A stretch of DNA of 35,491 nucleotides from a gamma proteobacterium symbiont of Ctena orbiculata (GTDB lineage: Bacteria > Pseudomonadota > Gammaproteobacteria > Chromatiales > Chromatiaceae): the NCBI GenBank assembly GCA_003094535.1, contig NATV01000080.1, forward strand, positions 1 through 35,491, in the 5' to 3' direction. The number at the start of each line of letters is the position of its first letter. Position 1 is the first letter of the stretch. Below, in pieces: positions 17,980-26,629 of the stretch. The position numbers were made by a program, and so were the translations under genes. Below the pieces are notes generated by a model, which was not told the origin of the DNA, searched no databases, and was given only the letters and a program-made list of their open reading frames with translations.

Positions 17980-20900
17980 GCTGATCCTTGCCCGCGGCGG
18001 TAATCTCCCTCAGTGCCGAAGTGCCTGCATGGAGCCCCGCTGCGGTTGCCTCGTCAAGCAGCCGCTTCGCCTTGCGCGCCAGCTCAGGGACGCCCTCGCC
18101 GCGTATCCGTTGAGCCAGCAGGCGACCGCGCTCGATATAGAAATCACTCCATGGCAGGGGTTCTTTGCGCGTATATTCCGCCAAGGCATCCGCATAGTAG
18201 AGCATCTTTTCCGCATCCTCCCTCTGCAGATAGACCTCTATCATGTTCTGGTAGAAGTGAAGATAGTTGTGGCTGAGGCTGCCCCGGTCGAGATAACGTT
18301 GGCCCTCGCGAATCGCGTCTTGGCGCTGTTTCTCGTCATCGGTCACCCGTGCCAGCACGCCGAGAATATAGGGTGCGATATGGGTAGGTACGGAATCGAG
18401 GGCGGCCCGGTAAGCGCGTTCCAGATAGCTGACGCCCTCTTCAAGGTTCCCCTTCAACGCCATGGCTTCACCGATTTGCGCCAGGTTGTCGCCATAAAAG
18501 CGGCTGGCGCGCAGTTGCCGCGCCAATGCCAACCCCCTTTGCCCATAGTGCTCCGCGGCATCGATATCATCGGTGTATAGATAGACCAGGCTCAGGTTCA
18601 TATAGGCCGTCATCTCCGCACGCATGTTGCTGTACGCCGCGGCGAGTTCTGCTGCTTCGTGAAGGGTCTCCAGCGCTTGCGGAATGCTACCGGTGTAGAG
18701 AAGGGTCACGCCGTACATGGACAGGTTGCCGATCTCCTGGGGCAGGCGATGCGCTCGCTTTGCCAGCGCCAGGCATCGTTCGAAGTAGTCTTGTGCCGTC
18801 ACTATCCGCCCCTGGGCATAATAGGCATCAGCCATACCCGCCAGTGCCCGTATCTCCAGCAGCGGGTTGTCGGACTGCCTGGCCAGGGATTCCGCTGCGC
18901 GGTGGGCCCGCAGGCAATCATCGGTACGTGCCAGGGCGAACAGAATGTCCCCCCGTCGATAGTGCAGTTCGGTGAGGAGGGCGCCATCCCGGTTCAGCTC
19001 CGCCATGGGGGCGGCCTTATCAAGGACCGCCAGTGCCTGATCCAGATCGTCCTGGACCGTCAATCCGGTCGCCTTACCGATCATGGCGCGACAGCGGGTA
19101 CTGTCGTCGCTCGTCTTGTCAGCGGCGGCAGCAAAGGCCTGGATGGCGGATGGGATTGCACCCCCCTGTATCAACAGCTCTCCTTGCAGACAGTTGAGCT
19201 GCGCGCCCAGCTCAGCTGGCTGTGCGATCTCGGCGCCGCGGGATGCCATTGACAGGGCCTGCTCGAAGTCAGCCATGGCCACCGCCTGCTGGGCAGCCCG
19301 CAGGTAGGCTTCCGCCGCCCCCTCGTTGCCGCCGAGGTCGAGATGTCGGGCATGAAGGGCTGGGTCGCGATGTTGATACCATGCCGCCGCCCGCAGATGA
19401 AGTGCGCGTCGCTGGGAAGGCAGCAACGACTCGTAGATGGCATCCCGCAGCAGGGCGTGGACAAAGAGATAACCCTCGCCCTCGGGCTGCAACAGGCGCA
19501 GGTTCAACAGGGCATCGGGTCGATAGTCGTTATTGCCGAGGAGCTGGACTAAAAGATCCAGTTTAAAGCGCTGACCCAGCACGCTTGCTCCCTGAACCGC
19601 CTGTCGATCCTCATCACTGAGGAGGTCGAGTCTCGACAGTACCAGACTCTGGATCGAGTCGGGCACCCTGCCTTCTCGATCCGTTGCTCCCAGCAGCAGC
19701 TGTTCGAGAAAGAAGGGATTACCCCCCGAGCGTTCAATACATCTGTCGATATAGGCCTGATCCTGTTGCGCGACCTGCTGTGCCAGCCGTTGTGCTTGAT
19801 CCCGGGGCAGCGGACGCAGATCGAGGGTGGTTAAAGGGGCCCCGCGCATGGCGCTGCGCCAGGCGGGCTCGAGCGGTTCGCCTTCGACCCGCGAGGTTAT
19901 GATCAACAGAGCCGGATAGCGACTGACCGCGTCGGCAAGCTCGGCGAGATGGGTGAGGGTGGCCTGATCCGCCCAATGGATATCCTCCACGATCAACAGG
20001 CAGGGTGCCGATTGGGTGGCACTGGTGAGAAGGGATTGAAGGATTTGCCGGGCACCCTTGTGTAGCGCCTCTTCACTCAGGCTGTCGAGGGCTGGGGCTC
20101 TTCCCGCGTCGATCGGCAGGCGAAACAGCCGCAGCAGTGCGCCGGGATGGACCGCAGGATTCCATTTTTCGTTCATCGATCGCTTTGCTGCAGGTTCGAT
20201 CTCAACGGTCGTTGCACTGCTGTCGAGTCCCATCAATTGGCGCAATAGAGAGGGTATCGGCTCCGTGGTCGACTCCATGCCGAAATCGAGCACCAATGCG
20301 CGATGGGGCGTGACGCCCATTTGCAGGGCGTGTTGAGCGGTCTCGTCGACTAGACGGGTTTTCCCGATACCCGATTCACCACGGAGGAGAAAGGTCTCGC
20401 CGGCCCGATCTTCAATGCAGGCCTCCAGCGCGGTGTCGAGTTGTCTCAGTTCCCGGGTTCTGCCAACGAAGGGAAATGGTTTGCTGCGCGCAACCGTCTC
20501 CGGCAGGATCGCCGACACGTTCCAGTTCGAATCACCCACTTCCACCGCTTCGATGCTCATGCGCAGGCCCAGATAGGCGGAACCGGTGAGCAGGATATCT
20601 CCGGCTGCTGCCGAACGTGCCAGCTGTTCCGCCTGGGCAAAGACCGCTCCGGATACGGCGCCGCATCCATCGCTCATCACCGTCCCCGTGGCGATGCCGC
20701 TTCGAGCCCCCAATCGGGAGAGGCATTCGGTTGCAGCGTCAGGAAGCGATCTCAGTTCAAGCAACAGCTGCAGCGCCTTTTCACACTCATTGCCATAGGC
20801 CTTTTCAAGACCGAAAAGGATGCTAATCGCATCTCCATGTTGATGATGGAGTAGACCGCCATATTGGGTTATATGCCGCTTCAGCAGTTCCAGCAGCTGC

Positions 20901-21838
20901 TGGTTCAGGGCGTGCAGCGACTCCGGGTCTCCCCTCGCCATCAGCTCTGGATAGCTTCCCAGATGGAGGTGAGCCACGGTCACCGTGCGCATCTGCTGTG
21001 GCGGTTGATCGGCCGGCATGGATGTGGCATGAGTATGCGCCGGTTCCAAGCTTGGGATTCTGCCGGTGTCAACGGCGCTGTTGTCGTCATCCTCCCTGCT
21101 GCGTTGCCGGACTATCTGTTCATGAAGCTGCTCCGTCTCCGGTTCGGGAGAGACTCCCAGTTCGCGCATCAGCAGACGCCTGCACCTGCGGTATTGGCGC
21201 AGTGCGTCGGCGGGGCGGTTGAGACGTGTGTAGAGCTGCATCAGGGTCCGGTGGACCTGCTCCTGCAGTGGATCGCTGGCCAGCAGTTTGATGCCCAGGC
21301 GGATTCCCGATTCCAACTGCGCAGTCTGCAGGTAGTGAGCCAACAGTTTCGACATCGTGTTGATTGCAAGCTCCCGGTAGTGGCTGCGCTGGGTCATCAG
21401 CCACTCTTCGAAGTTGTTGGAGCGTGGATTGAAGCCCTCCAAAAACTCGCCGCCGTAGAGAGATGTCAACCGGGTCAGTTGCTCGGGAGTCTGCGCTTCC
21501 TTCAACAGGGCATCGAAGCTTCCGCTGTCGCTGACGATATGCCCGCTTTTTAGGAGCACGCTCTCCTGGTCTGTCACAAGCGCATCGGCATGGACGCCCA
21601 ATACCTTCCTCAAGCCACTGAGCGCCTGGCGCAGGCTGTGGCGTGCCTGGGCGTCACCGCTCTCCTCCCAGAGCAGCAGTGCCAGCCTCTCCCTGGGTTG
21701 GGATTTCTCCTGATGCAGTGCCAGCCAGGCCAGGAGCGCCTTGGTCTTGCGCGCTCTCAACTCTACAGCGGCTCCTGTATCGTCAATCAGTTGAAAGCCA
21801 CCGAAGAGTGACAATTCCATAACGCGCGATGCGTTCAT
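17969..21838 (-). CDS. SARP-type regulator with cyclase-like, ATPase and TPR domains
   Basis: A 1289-residue transcription factor. The winged-helix DNA-binding domain spans about residues 7-95 (ELSLFGGFQLIDD at the start). A bacterial transcriptional activation domain covers about 100-245. A class III cyclase-like domain at about 285-445 is degenerate: VTVAHLHLGSY has His where the first metal Asp should be, and the Asn/Arg pair is not recognisable. A P-loop ATPase follows, with Walker A GESGIGKT (487-494) and Walker B CLLIVEDIHWAD (613-624). TPR-like repeats run from about 830 to the end. The layout resembles AfsR-type SARPs. It is divergent from the methyltransferase gene. Its last 11 bp overlap the end of the cyclase gene convergently. 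No Shine-Dalgarno precedes MNASRVMEL; the internal Met7 is an alternative start. Confidence 0.88.
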   Translation of the reverse strand: MNASRVMELSLFGGFQLIDDTGAAVELRARKTKALLAWLALHQEKSQPRERLALLLWEESGDAQARHSLRQALSGLRKVLGVHADALVTDQESVLLKSGHIVSDSGSFDALLKEAQTPEQLTRLTSLYGGEFLEGFNPRSNNFEEWLMTQRSHYRELAINTMSKLLAHYLQTAQLESGIRLGIKLLASDPLQEQVHRTLMQLYTRLNRPADALRQYRRCRRLLMRELGVSPEPETEQLHEQIVRQRSREDDDNSAVDTGRIPSLEPAHTHATSMPADQPPQQMRTVTVAHLHLGSYPELMARGDPESLHALNQQLLELLKRHITQYGGLLHHQHGDAISILFGLEKAYGNECEKALQLLLELRSLPDAATECLSRLGARSGIATGTVMSDGCGAVSGAVFAQAEQLARSAAAGDILLTGSAYLGLRMSIEAVEVGDSNWNVSAILPETVARSKPFPFVGRTRELRQLDTALEACIEDRAGETFLLRGESGIGKTRLVDETAQHALQMGVTPHRALVLDFGMESTTEPIPSLLRQLMGLDSSATTVEIEPAAKRSMNEKWNPAVHPGALLRLFRLPIDAGRAPALDSLSEEALHKGARQILQSLLTSATQSAPCLLIVEDIHWADQATLTHLAELADAVSRYPALLIITSRVEGEPLEPAWRSAMRGAPLTTLDLRPLPRDQAQRLAQQVAQQDQAYIDRCIERSGGNPFFLEQLLLGATDREGRVPDSIQSLVLSRLDLLSDEDRQAVQGASVLGQRFKLDLLVQLLGNNDYRPDALLNLRLLQPEGEGYLFVHALLRDAIYESLLPSQRRALHLRAAAWYQHRDPALHARHLDLGGNEGAAEAYLRAAQQAVAMADFEQALSMASRGAEIAQPAELGAQLNCLQGELLIQGGAIPSAIQAFAAAADKTSDDSTRCRAMIGKATGLTVQDDLDQALAVLDKAAPMAELNRDGALLTELHYRRGDILFALARTDDCLRAHRAAESLARQSDNPLLEIRALAGMADAYYAQGRIVTAQDYFERCLALAKRAHRLPQEIGNLSMYGVTLLYTGSIPQALETLHEAAELAAAYSNMRAEMTAYMNLSLVYLYTDDIDAAEHYGQRGLALARQLRASRFYGDNLAQIGEAMALKGNLEEGVSYLERAYRAALDSVPTHIAPYILGVLARVTDDEKQRQDAIREGQRYLDRGSLSHNYLHFYQNMIEVYLQREDAEKMLYYADALAEYTRKEPLPWSDFYIERGRLLAQRIRGEGVPELARKAKRLLDEATAAGLHAGTSALREITAAGKDQPTR

Positions 21839-21925
21839 GCCGTTAATAAAATACCTGGTTGCCCGCTGTTCTTTTTCCCATAGCAGCGCGCGATGACTGA
21901 TCAGGAAAATAGATGACAGGGAAAC

Positions 21926-21967
21926 TTTGACGCTCTTTTGACGCTTGCGGGCCGGCTGCCCTGACGC
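21926..21967 (+). promoter_or_regulatory. Candidate SARP operator: 11-bp-spaced direct repeats
   Basis: TTTGACGCT occurs at 21926-21934 and again at 21937-21945, start to start exactly 11 bp. A third TGACGC lies at 21962-21967, 34 bp from the first copy (three turns plus one base). SARP regulators are known to bind direct heptamer repeats with 11-bp periodicity, one helical turn, just upstream of the -10 region. TAACTA near 21972 is a possible -10 for the methyltransferase. The region is the shared promoter of the SARP-type gene and the methyltransferase. Binding is inferred. Confidence 0.55.
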
Positions 21968-22044
21968 CTGCTAACTAAGGTAGCACATAACGAGTTGGAT
22001 AAAGCGTGAAACCACCTTCTATAGCCCACAAGAGGAGATACAAT

Positions 22045-23139
22045 ATGTGCCAGCCTGCCCTGCCCGTTATCAACCAGACTGAGGCCAATGATCCCACCGC
22101 CCTCTTTGCCGAGGAGTTGTTACAGATACTCAACCACGGTGCGACCGCGTTGATGATATCCATCGGCCATCGCACCGGCCTGTTCGATGCCATGGCCAAG
22201 CATTCTCCGGGTGACAGCCGTGGGGTTGCGGCTTCGGCGGGATTGGATGAACGCTATGTTCGCGAGTGGCTGGGTGCCATGGTGACCGCCGGAATCGTCT
22301 CCTACGATGCGGTGGCGGGCAACTACAGATTGCCTCCGCACCATGCCGCGCTGCTGACCCGTACCGCCTCGCCGGATAATGTCGCGGTATTTGCCCAATA
22401 CATACCGCTGCTGGGACAGGTGGAGGACGATATCATCGACTGTTTCTACAACGGCGGCGGCGTGCCCTATAGTCGCTTCAGGCGTTTTCATGAAGTGATG
22501 GCCGAGGACAGCGGTCAGACCGTGGTCAGCGCCCTGTTTGAACATATCCTGCCATTGATCGAGGGCCAGCTGTCCCGCCTGGAACAGGGCATCGACGTGC
22601 TGGATGTGGGTTGTGGCCGTGGCCAGGCCCTGTTGTTGTTGGCGAAGGCGTTTCCCAACAGTCGTTTCACCGGCTATGACTTCTCCCGGGAGGCCATCGA
22701 CTGGGCGCGGCAGGAGGCGGAGCGGCAGGGGTTGAACAATCTGTTGTTCGAGGTCAGGGACGCGGCCACCATCGACGAGCAGGGTGCCTATGACTGGATT
22801 GTCACCTTCGATGCCATCCACGATCAGAAATCCCCGGACCTTGTTTTGTCGGCGATACACCGGGCATTGCGCGATGACGGCGTCTATCTGATGCAGGACA
22901 TCAAGGGCTCGAGTCATCTGCACAACAATCTGGATCACCCCATCGGTCCGCTGCTCTATACCCTCTCCACCATGCACTGCATGACGGTTTCGCTGGCCCA
23001 GGAAGGCGCCGGTCTGGGTACGGTCTGGGGCAGGGAGCTTGCCTTGCAGATGTTGAACGAAGCCGGCTTCAAACAGGTCGAGGTGAAGGAGCTGGAGCAC
23101 GATTTTCAGAACTACTTCTACATCATCCGCAAGTGCTGA
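22045..23139 (+). CDS. Winged-helix SAM-dependent methyltransferase
   Basis: A 364-residue class I methyltransferase. The N-terminal winged-helix/dimerisation domain (about 20-110) contains HRTGLFDAMAKHSPG and AASAGLDERYVREWLGAMVTAG. The SAM-binding motif I is VLDVGCGRGQALLLLA, followed by FTGYDFSREAI and then YDWIVTFDAIHDQ as the motif IV region. Members of this group (Rv2258c-like and O-methyltransferase-like) methylate small molecules, but the substrate here is unknown. I start at ATG 22045, preceded by AGAGGAGAT; the frame remains open to GTG 22006 without a ribosome site. It is divergent from the SARP-type regulator and a likely target of it. Confidence 0.88.
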   Translation: MCQPALPVINQTEANDPTALFAEELLQILNHGATALMISIGHRTGLFDAMAKHSPGDSRGVAASAGLDERYVREWLGAMVTAGIVSYDAVAGNYRLPPHHAALLTRTASPDNVAVFAQYIPLLGQVEDDIIDCFYNGGGVPYSRFRRFHEVMAEDSGQTVVSALFEHILPLIEGQLSRLEQGIDVLDVGCGRGQALLLLAKAFPNSRFTGYDFSREAIDWARQEAERQGLNNLLFEVRDAATIDEQGAYDWIVTFDAIHDQKSPDLVLSAIHRALRDDGVYLMQDIKGSSHLHNNLDHPIGPLLYTLSTMHCMTVSLAQEGAGLGTVWGRELALQMLNEAGFKQVEVKELEHDFQNYFYIIRKC

Positions 23140-23167
23140 TCATACCTCCGCACGGGCAGTTGCGATT

Positions 23168-23186
23168 GGCGGGGCTCTGCCCCGCC
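23168..23186. terminator. GC-rich hairpin between convergent genes
   Basis: GGCGGGGC (23168-23175) and GCCCCGCC (23179-23186) form a perfect 8-bp stem with a 3-nt loop. It lies between the methyltransferase and the convergent TraR/DksA-like gene. A second stem, GAGTCG 23195-23200 against CGACTC 23209-23214, spans the stop codon of the latter. No U-tract is seen on either strand, so a bidirectional stop is only possible, not shown. Confidence 0.45.
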
Positions 23187-23205
23187 GCATGCACGAGTCG
23201 GTCTT

Positions 23206-23544
23206 TCACGACTCTGCGCAATCGATACAGCGTGTAGTCGTTGGTTCGGCCATGAGTCGCTGGATGTTGATCGGCTCTTTACAGACAAAGCAGTAGCCAT
23301 ACTCTCCCGCATCGATACGCCGCAGGGCACCGGCGATATTAGACAGCTGTTGTTGGCGCCTTCTGGCGGTCTCCTGTGCCATCTGTTGAGCCTGCAGGGC
23401 ATCCATGCGGCTGAGGCGTCCGACCCGGCTCTGGTCCAGTTCTACCGTCTCTCCCGCCGCCTGCGAGGTTTCATCGACAGCCTGCAGCTCCGTCCGCAGA
23501 TGCAGCAGTCTCTCCTTGAGCGAAGCGAGTTCTTTGGGTGTCAT
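23206..23544 (-). CDS. TraR/DksA-family zinc-finger protein
   Basis: A 112-residue protein with an N-terminal helical part (LASLKERLLHLRTELQ and later LQAQQMAQETARRRQQQLSNIAGALRRI). It ends in a C4 zinc finger, CFVCKEPINIQRL ... CIDC, near residues 85-110. The phrase GEYGYCFVCKEPI is characteristic of TraR/DksA proteins that bind the secondary channel of RNA polymerase. It lacks the full length of DksA (about 150) and the clear DxxDxA coiled-coil-tip motif, so it is a DksA-like relative rather than DksA. It faces the methyltransferase gene convergently. No strong ribosome site precedes the ATG. Confidence 0.85.
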   Translation of the reverse strand: MTPKELASLKERLLHLRTELQAVDETSQAAGETVELDQSRVGRLSRMDALQAQQMAQETARRRQQQLSNIAGALRRIDAGEYGYCFVCKEPINIQRLMAEPTTTRCIDCAES

Positions 23545-23689
23545 TGGATTATCTGCGTGGATATGGGGCTATTGCGTGAGCGCCTGCCTGTATAGCGTTG
23601 TTGAATCCCTGGGATTACACAGATCAGCAACACTCCGGCATGATCGCTAAAAGTATCTAAATCATAGGTTATTTGATTGGAGTTTTCCC

Positions 23690-23818
23690 ATGTATCGACT
23701 ACGCGCGGCAACGATAGTCTGCCTGATGCTAAGTGCTGGCGGCGCCCTGGCTGAGGGTGGAGATGGCGCTGTCGAGGCCCACGCCCGTGCCACGGGCGCA
23801 TCCCAGCCTGAGGAGTAA
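23690..23818 (+). CDS. Possible 42-residue secreted peptide
   Basis: An ATG-to-TAA frame of 42 codons with GGAG 8 nt before the ATG. The peptide starts MYRLRAATIVCLMLSAGGALA, a good Sec signal pattern with A-x-A cleavage near residue 21. It ends in a short acidic, Ala/Gly-rich tail (EGGDGAVEAHARATG...). No family is recognised. The mature part would be only about 21 residues, so it may be a real small secreted protein, a leader peptide or the 5' remnant of a longer gene. It lies between the TraR/DksA-like gene (divergent) and the [2Fe-2S] reductase gene (opposite strand). Confidence 0.4.
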   Translation: MYRLRAATIVCLMLSAGGALAEGGDGAVEAHARATGASQPEE

Positions 23819-23899
23819 GCCGGAGCCTATTGACAGGCCGTACCCTACGCATCGGTCGACGTAATCAGGGTGTCAATGAGGCGTCAATTTCATCAGAAG

Positions 23900-24925
23900 T
23901 CAGGTTCCGGTCTTCTGTTTGGCCGCGGCGGCGCCATACTCGAAGGAGTCGGAGTAGAGCTCTTCTCCGGCCAGGCCATGGGAGAGAAAGACCTTTTTGC
24001 CTGCCTCGATCATCGGCGGCGGTCCGCTCATGTAGACTTCGTGGTCGCTGAGATCGGGATGGTCGGCGATCACGGCCTCGTGGACCCAGCCTTTTCGCCC
24101 GCGCCAGTCGTCATCCGGTTCGGAGAGTACCGGGATGTAGTTGAAGTTGGCGTGTTCGGCCGCCCATCTCTGCGGTAGTTCGGGGAGGTAGAGATCGCTG
24201 CGGGAGCGCACCCCCCAGTAGAGATGCATCGGTCTTTGAATACCGATCTGGAAGGCGTGTTCGATGATCCCCTTGAGGGGCGCAAAGCCGGTGCCGCCGC
24301 CCATCAGGATGATCGGTTTTGTCGACTCTTCCCGCAGATAATAGCTGCCCAGGGGCGCTTCGATACGCATGATGGTCTTCTCCTCCATGCCGCTGAAGAG
24401 CAGATCGGTAAAGAGGCCGCCGCTGACGTGACGGATGTGGAGCTCGATAAAGTCGTCGTCATGAGGGGCGTTGGCGATGGAGAAGGCCCGTTTGCTGCCA
24501 TCCTTGAGGATAAAGTTGAGATACTGGCCGGCAAGAAACTGCAGACGCTCTCCCTCGGGCAGCTTCAGATAGAGGCGGATGACATCTTCGTTGAGGCGCT
24601 CGATGCGATCGACCTTGCAGGGCATGGTGCGGATCGGTATGTCCTTGGACCGCGCGATCTCCACCACCTCGATGGCGAGGTCCGACGCGGGGACGGCCTG
24701 GCAGGTATAGCAGATGCCTTCGCTGTTGTCCGCCATCACCGGCGGTATGCCGTCGGGGTAGTCGACACTGCCCTTGGTGAGACTTGCCTGGCAATCGCCA
24801 CAGAAGCCGTTGCGGCAGCCGTAGGGCAGATTGATACCCTGCCTGACCGCGGCGTCGAGTATTCTCTCGCCTGATTCGACTGAGAATTCATGACCACTTG
24901 GTTCAACTTGAACTTTGAAACTCAT
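23900..24925 (-). CDS. [2Fe-2S]-FAD-NAD(P)H oxidoreductase, AscD-like
   Basis: A 341-residue flavin reductase. The N-terminal plant-type ferredoxin domain has cysteines C37, C42, C45 and C75 (CRNGFCGDC ... CYTCQ). It is followed by an FAD-binding barrel with RAFSIANAPHD and an NAD(P)-binding half with GGGTGFAPLKGII. This is the architecture of CDP-6-deoxy-delta-3,4-glucoseen reductases (AscD/RfbI-like) and of phenol/toluene monooxygenase reductases. Automatic annotation often uses the sugar name, but no deoxysugar genes are nearby, so it is better read as a general electron-transfer reductase. It is divergent from the epimerase-like gene. AAGG lies about 7 nt before ATG 24925. Confidence 0.87.
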   Translation of the reverse strand: MSFKVQVEPSGHEFSVESGERILDAAVRQGINLPYGCRNGFCGDCQASLTKGSVDYPDGIPPVMADNSEGICYTCQAVPASDLAIEVVEIARSKDIPIRTMPCKVDRIERLNEDVIRLYLKLPEGERLQFLAGQYLNFILKDGSKRAFSIANAPHDDDFIELHIRHVSGGLFTDLLFSGMEEKTIMRIEAPLGSYYLREESTKPIILMGGGTGFAPLKGIIEHAFQIGIQRPMHLYWGVRSRSDLYLPELPQRWAAEHANFNYIPVLSEPDDDWRGRKGWVHEAVIADHPDLSDHEVYMSGPPPMIEAGKKVFLSHGLAGEELYSDSFEYGAAAAKQKTGT

Positions 24926-25088
24926 GGGGTACCTTCTTGTTCATGAGTCGATACAGTCGGTGTAACGATTCGTTATCCTCAATCGACCACAAAATGGGGA
25001 TAGGTTCTGAATTATTCAGAGATTTCCAGATAATTTGCGGAATTCTCTCCTATTTTTGTCAGGAATTAAACCGGGAGTCCATTGGGTA

Positions 25089-25958
25089 ATGGCGGTAACG
25101 ATCGTCGGATGCGGTGATATCGGTACCCGGGTGGCGTTGGCTTGTCGCGCCGACGGGAGCCGGGTAACTGCCTGGGTGCGTACCCCGGAGAGTGCGCAGA
25201 GACTGCGGCGTCTGGGTGTGAATGCGGTTCAGGCAGACCTGGACCGGGCGCTGGCGCCTGACCATACGGTCGAGGAGGGCGTTCTCTACTATTTCGCGCC
25301 CCCGCCTCCCAAGGGTCGGCAGGACAGCCGAGTCGGCCGTTTCATCGCCCGGTTGAATGAGGGTCCCCCGCCTGAAAAAGTGGTCTATCTGAGTACCAGC
25401 GGTGTCTATGGTGACTGTCGGGGGGCCTGGGTTGACGAGACCCGCACACCGTCGCCCACCGCGGACCGGGCAATACGGCGTCTCGATGCCGAAGCGCAGT
25501 GGCACGCCTGGAGTGAACGCACGGGGCTTGGCCTGGTGATACTTCGGGTAGCCGGGATCTATGGGCCGGGAAAACTACCGCTGCAGCGATTACGCAGCCG
25601 CCAACCGATGGTGGCCGAGGCGGATGCGCCGATCACCAACCATATCCACAGCCTCGACCTGGTGAGGATAGCGAGAATCGCCATGCAACGGGCTCCATCC
25701 GGGGAGGTGTACAACGTCTGTGATGGGGCGCCGGAGCCGATGACCAGCTATTTCAATCAGGTGGCGGATTTCCTGAAACTGCCCCGACCCCCGGTTATCT
25801 CCCTGGAGGAGGCGCAGCGGCAACTCTCGCCGGGGATGCTCTCCTATCTGAAGGAGTCACGCAGGTTGAGCAATCGCAAGCTGCTTGAGGAGTTGGGTGT
25901 CGAGTTGGCCTACCCGAGCCTGGAGCAGGGATTGCAGGCTTCGCTCTCCATTGAATAA
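25089..25958 (+). CDS. NAD(P)-dependent epimerase/dehydratase-like protein
   Basis: A 289-residue Rossmann-fold protein of the atypical extended SDR group (YeeZ-like, nucleoside-diphosphate-sugar epimerase annotation). The nucleotide loop VTIVGCGDIGTRVA is at the very start and STSGVYGDCRG near residue 105. The catalytic region is less clear than in true epimerases, so catalysis is uncertain. ILRVAGIYGPGKLPLQRL and VYNVCDG follow as in GalE-type folds. I start at ATG 25089, where the Rossmann strand begins. TTG at 25035 would add 18 residues of no obvious character. Substrate unknown. Confidence 0.82.
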   Translation: MAVTIVGCGDIGTRVALACRADGSRVTAWVRTPESAQRLRRLGVNAVQADLDRALAPDHTVEEGVLYYFAPPPPKGRQDSRVGRFIARLNEGPPPEKVVYLSTSGVYGDCRGAWVDETRTPSPTADRAIRRLDAEAQWHAWSERTGLGLVILRVAGIYGPGKLPLQRLRSRQPMVAEADAPITNHIHSLDLVRIARIAMQRAPSGEVYNVCDGAPEPMTSYFNQVADFLKLPRPPVISLEEAQRQLSPGMLSYLKESRRLSNRKLLEELGVELAYPSLEQGLQASLSIE

Positions 25959-25964
25959 TTCACA

Positions 25965-26591
25965 CTAGACCTTGAGCCATTTGAAGAGCGGATCCCAGAG
26001 AATCACATCCTGGTAGACCTGGGAAGGGGCGAGTTCGAAGATGGCCAGGCCCCGCTCCGCGGAACGGATATAGTTCTGGCTCTCGCGCAGGTGGGTGACG
26101 AAGGGGATCTTGAGATGTCCCAGATAGGCTTCCAGGTCATGGTAGATGCGGGTCTGCTCCCTGGCCCGGTTGGCGACGATCCCGATCCGGGTCTGATGTT
26201 TGGAGACCCGCCCGCTGGCCAGCAGTTCGGTGAGGAAGCGGCTGCAGGCCCGCATGTCTATGGGTGAGGGGAGCACCGGCAGGATCAGGGTGTCCACCCG
26301 CAGCAGCATCTTGTTGATCGCCTTGCCGTGGACACCGGCGGGTGCATCCATGATCAGCAGGTCGGTACCGCTGCGCGGCCGCACCGGTTCGCTCACCGCA
26401 TTGATGGCCTGGATCTCCGGGATGCCCTCGTAGTCTTTTCTCGCTTCCAGCCAGTCCATGGTGGATTGCTGGGTATCAAAATCGGCCAAGGCGACCTTCT
26501 TTCCCTCATCGGCATACCAGGTGGCTAGGTTGGTAGCGATCGTGGTCTTTCCACAACCGCCCTTGGCGTTCATCAACATGATTGTGCGCAT
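25965..26591 (-). CDS. ParA/MinD-type P-loop ATPase
   Basis: A 208-residue member of the ParA/MinD/Soj ATPase family. The deviant Walker A box is MLMNAKGGCGKTTIATNLA, with both lysines of KGGxGKT present. ALADFDTQQST and LLIMDAPAGVHG correspond to the A' and B motifs. It is short, with no DNA-binding N-terminus and no parB neighbour, so plasmid-type partition is unlikely. Orphan ParAs of this size position pili, chemoreceptors or other cargo, or have unknown roles. It stands between the epimerase-like gene (convergent) and ubiD (same strand, 39 bp away), so it could share the ubiD transcript. Confidence 0.85.
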   Translation of the reverse strand: MRTIMLMNAKGGCGKTTIATNLATWYADEGKKVALADFDTQQSTMDWLEARKDYEGIPEIQAINAVSEPVRPRSGTDLLIMDAPAGVHGKAINKMLLRVDTLILPVLPSPIDMRACSRFLTELLASGRVSKHQTRIGIVANRAREQTRIYHDLEAYLGHLKIPFVTHLRESQNYIRSAERGLAIFELAPSQVYQDVILWDPLFKWLKV

Positions 26592-26629
26592 TCTTATTCC
26601 CTATCCTCTTAGTGTTAACAGGCCCTAGT

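Noticed and set aside
22120-23100. 326-codon minus-strand frame opposite the methyltransferase
   Set aside because: Mirror of a gene with an intact SAM motif; composition artefact.
23541-23852. 103-codon minus-strand frame over the small peptide
   Set aside because: Overlaps the start of the TraR/DksA-like gene and has an Arg/Pro/His-rich, non-protein-like sequence.
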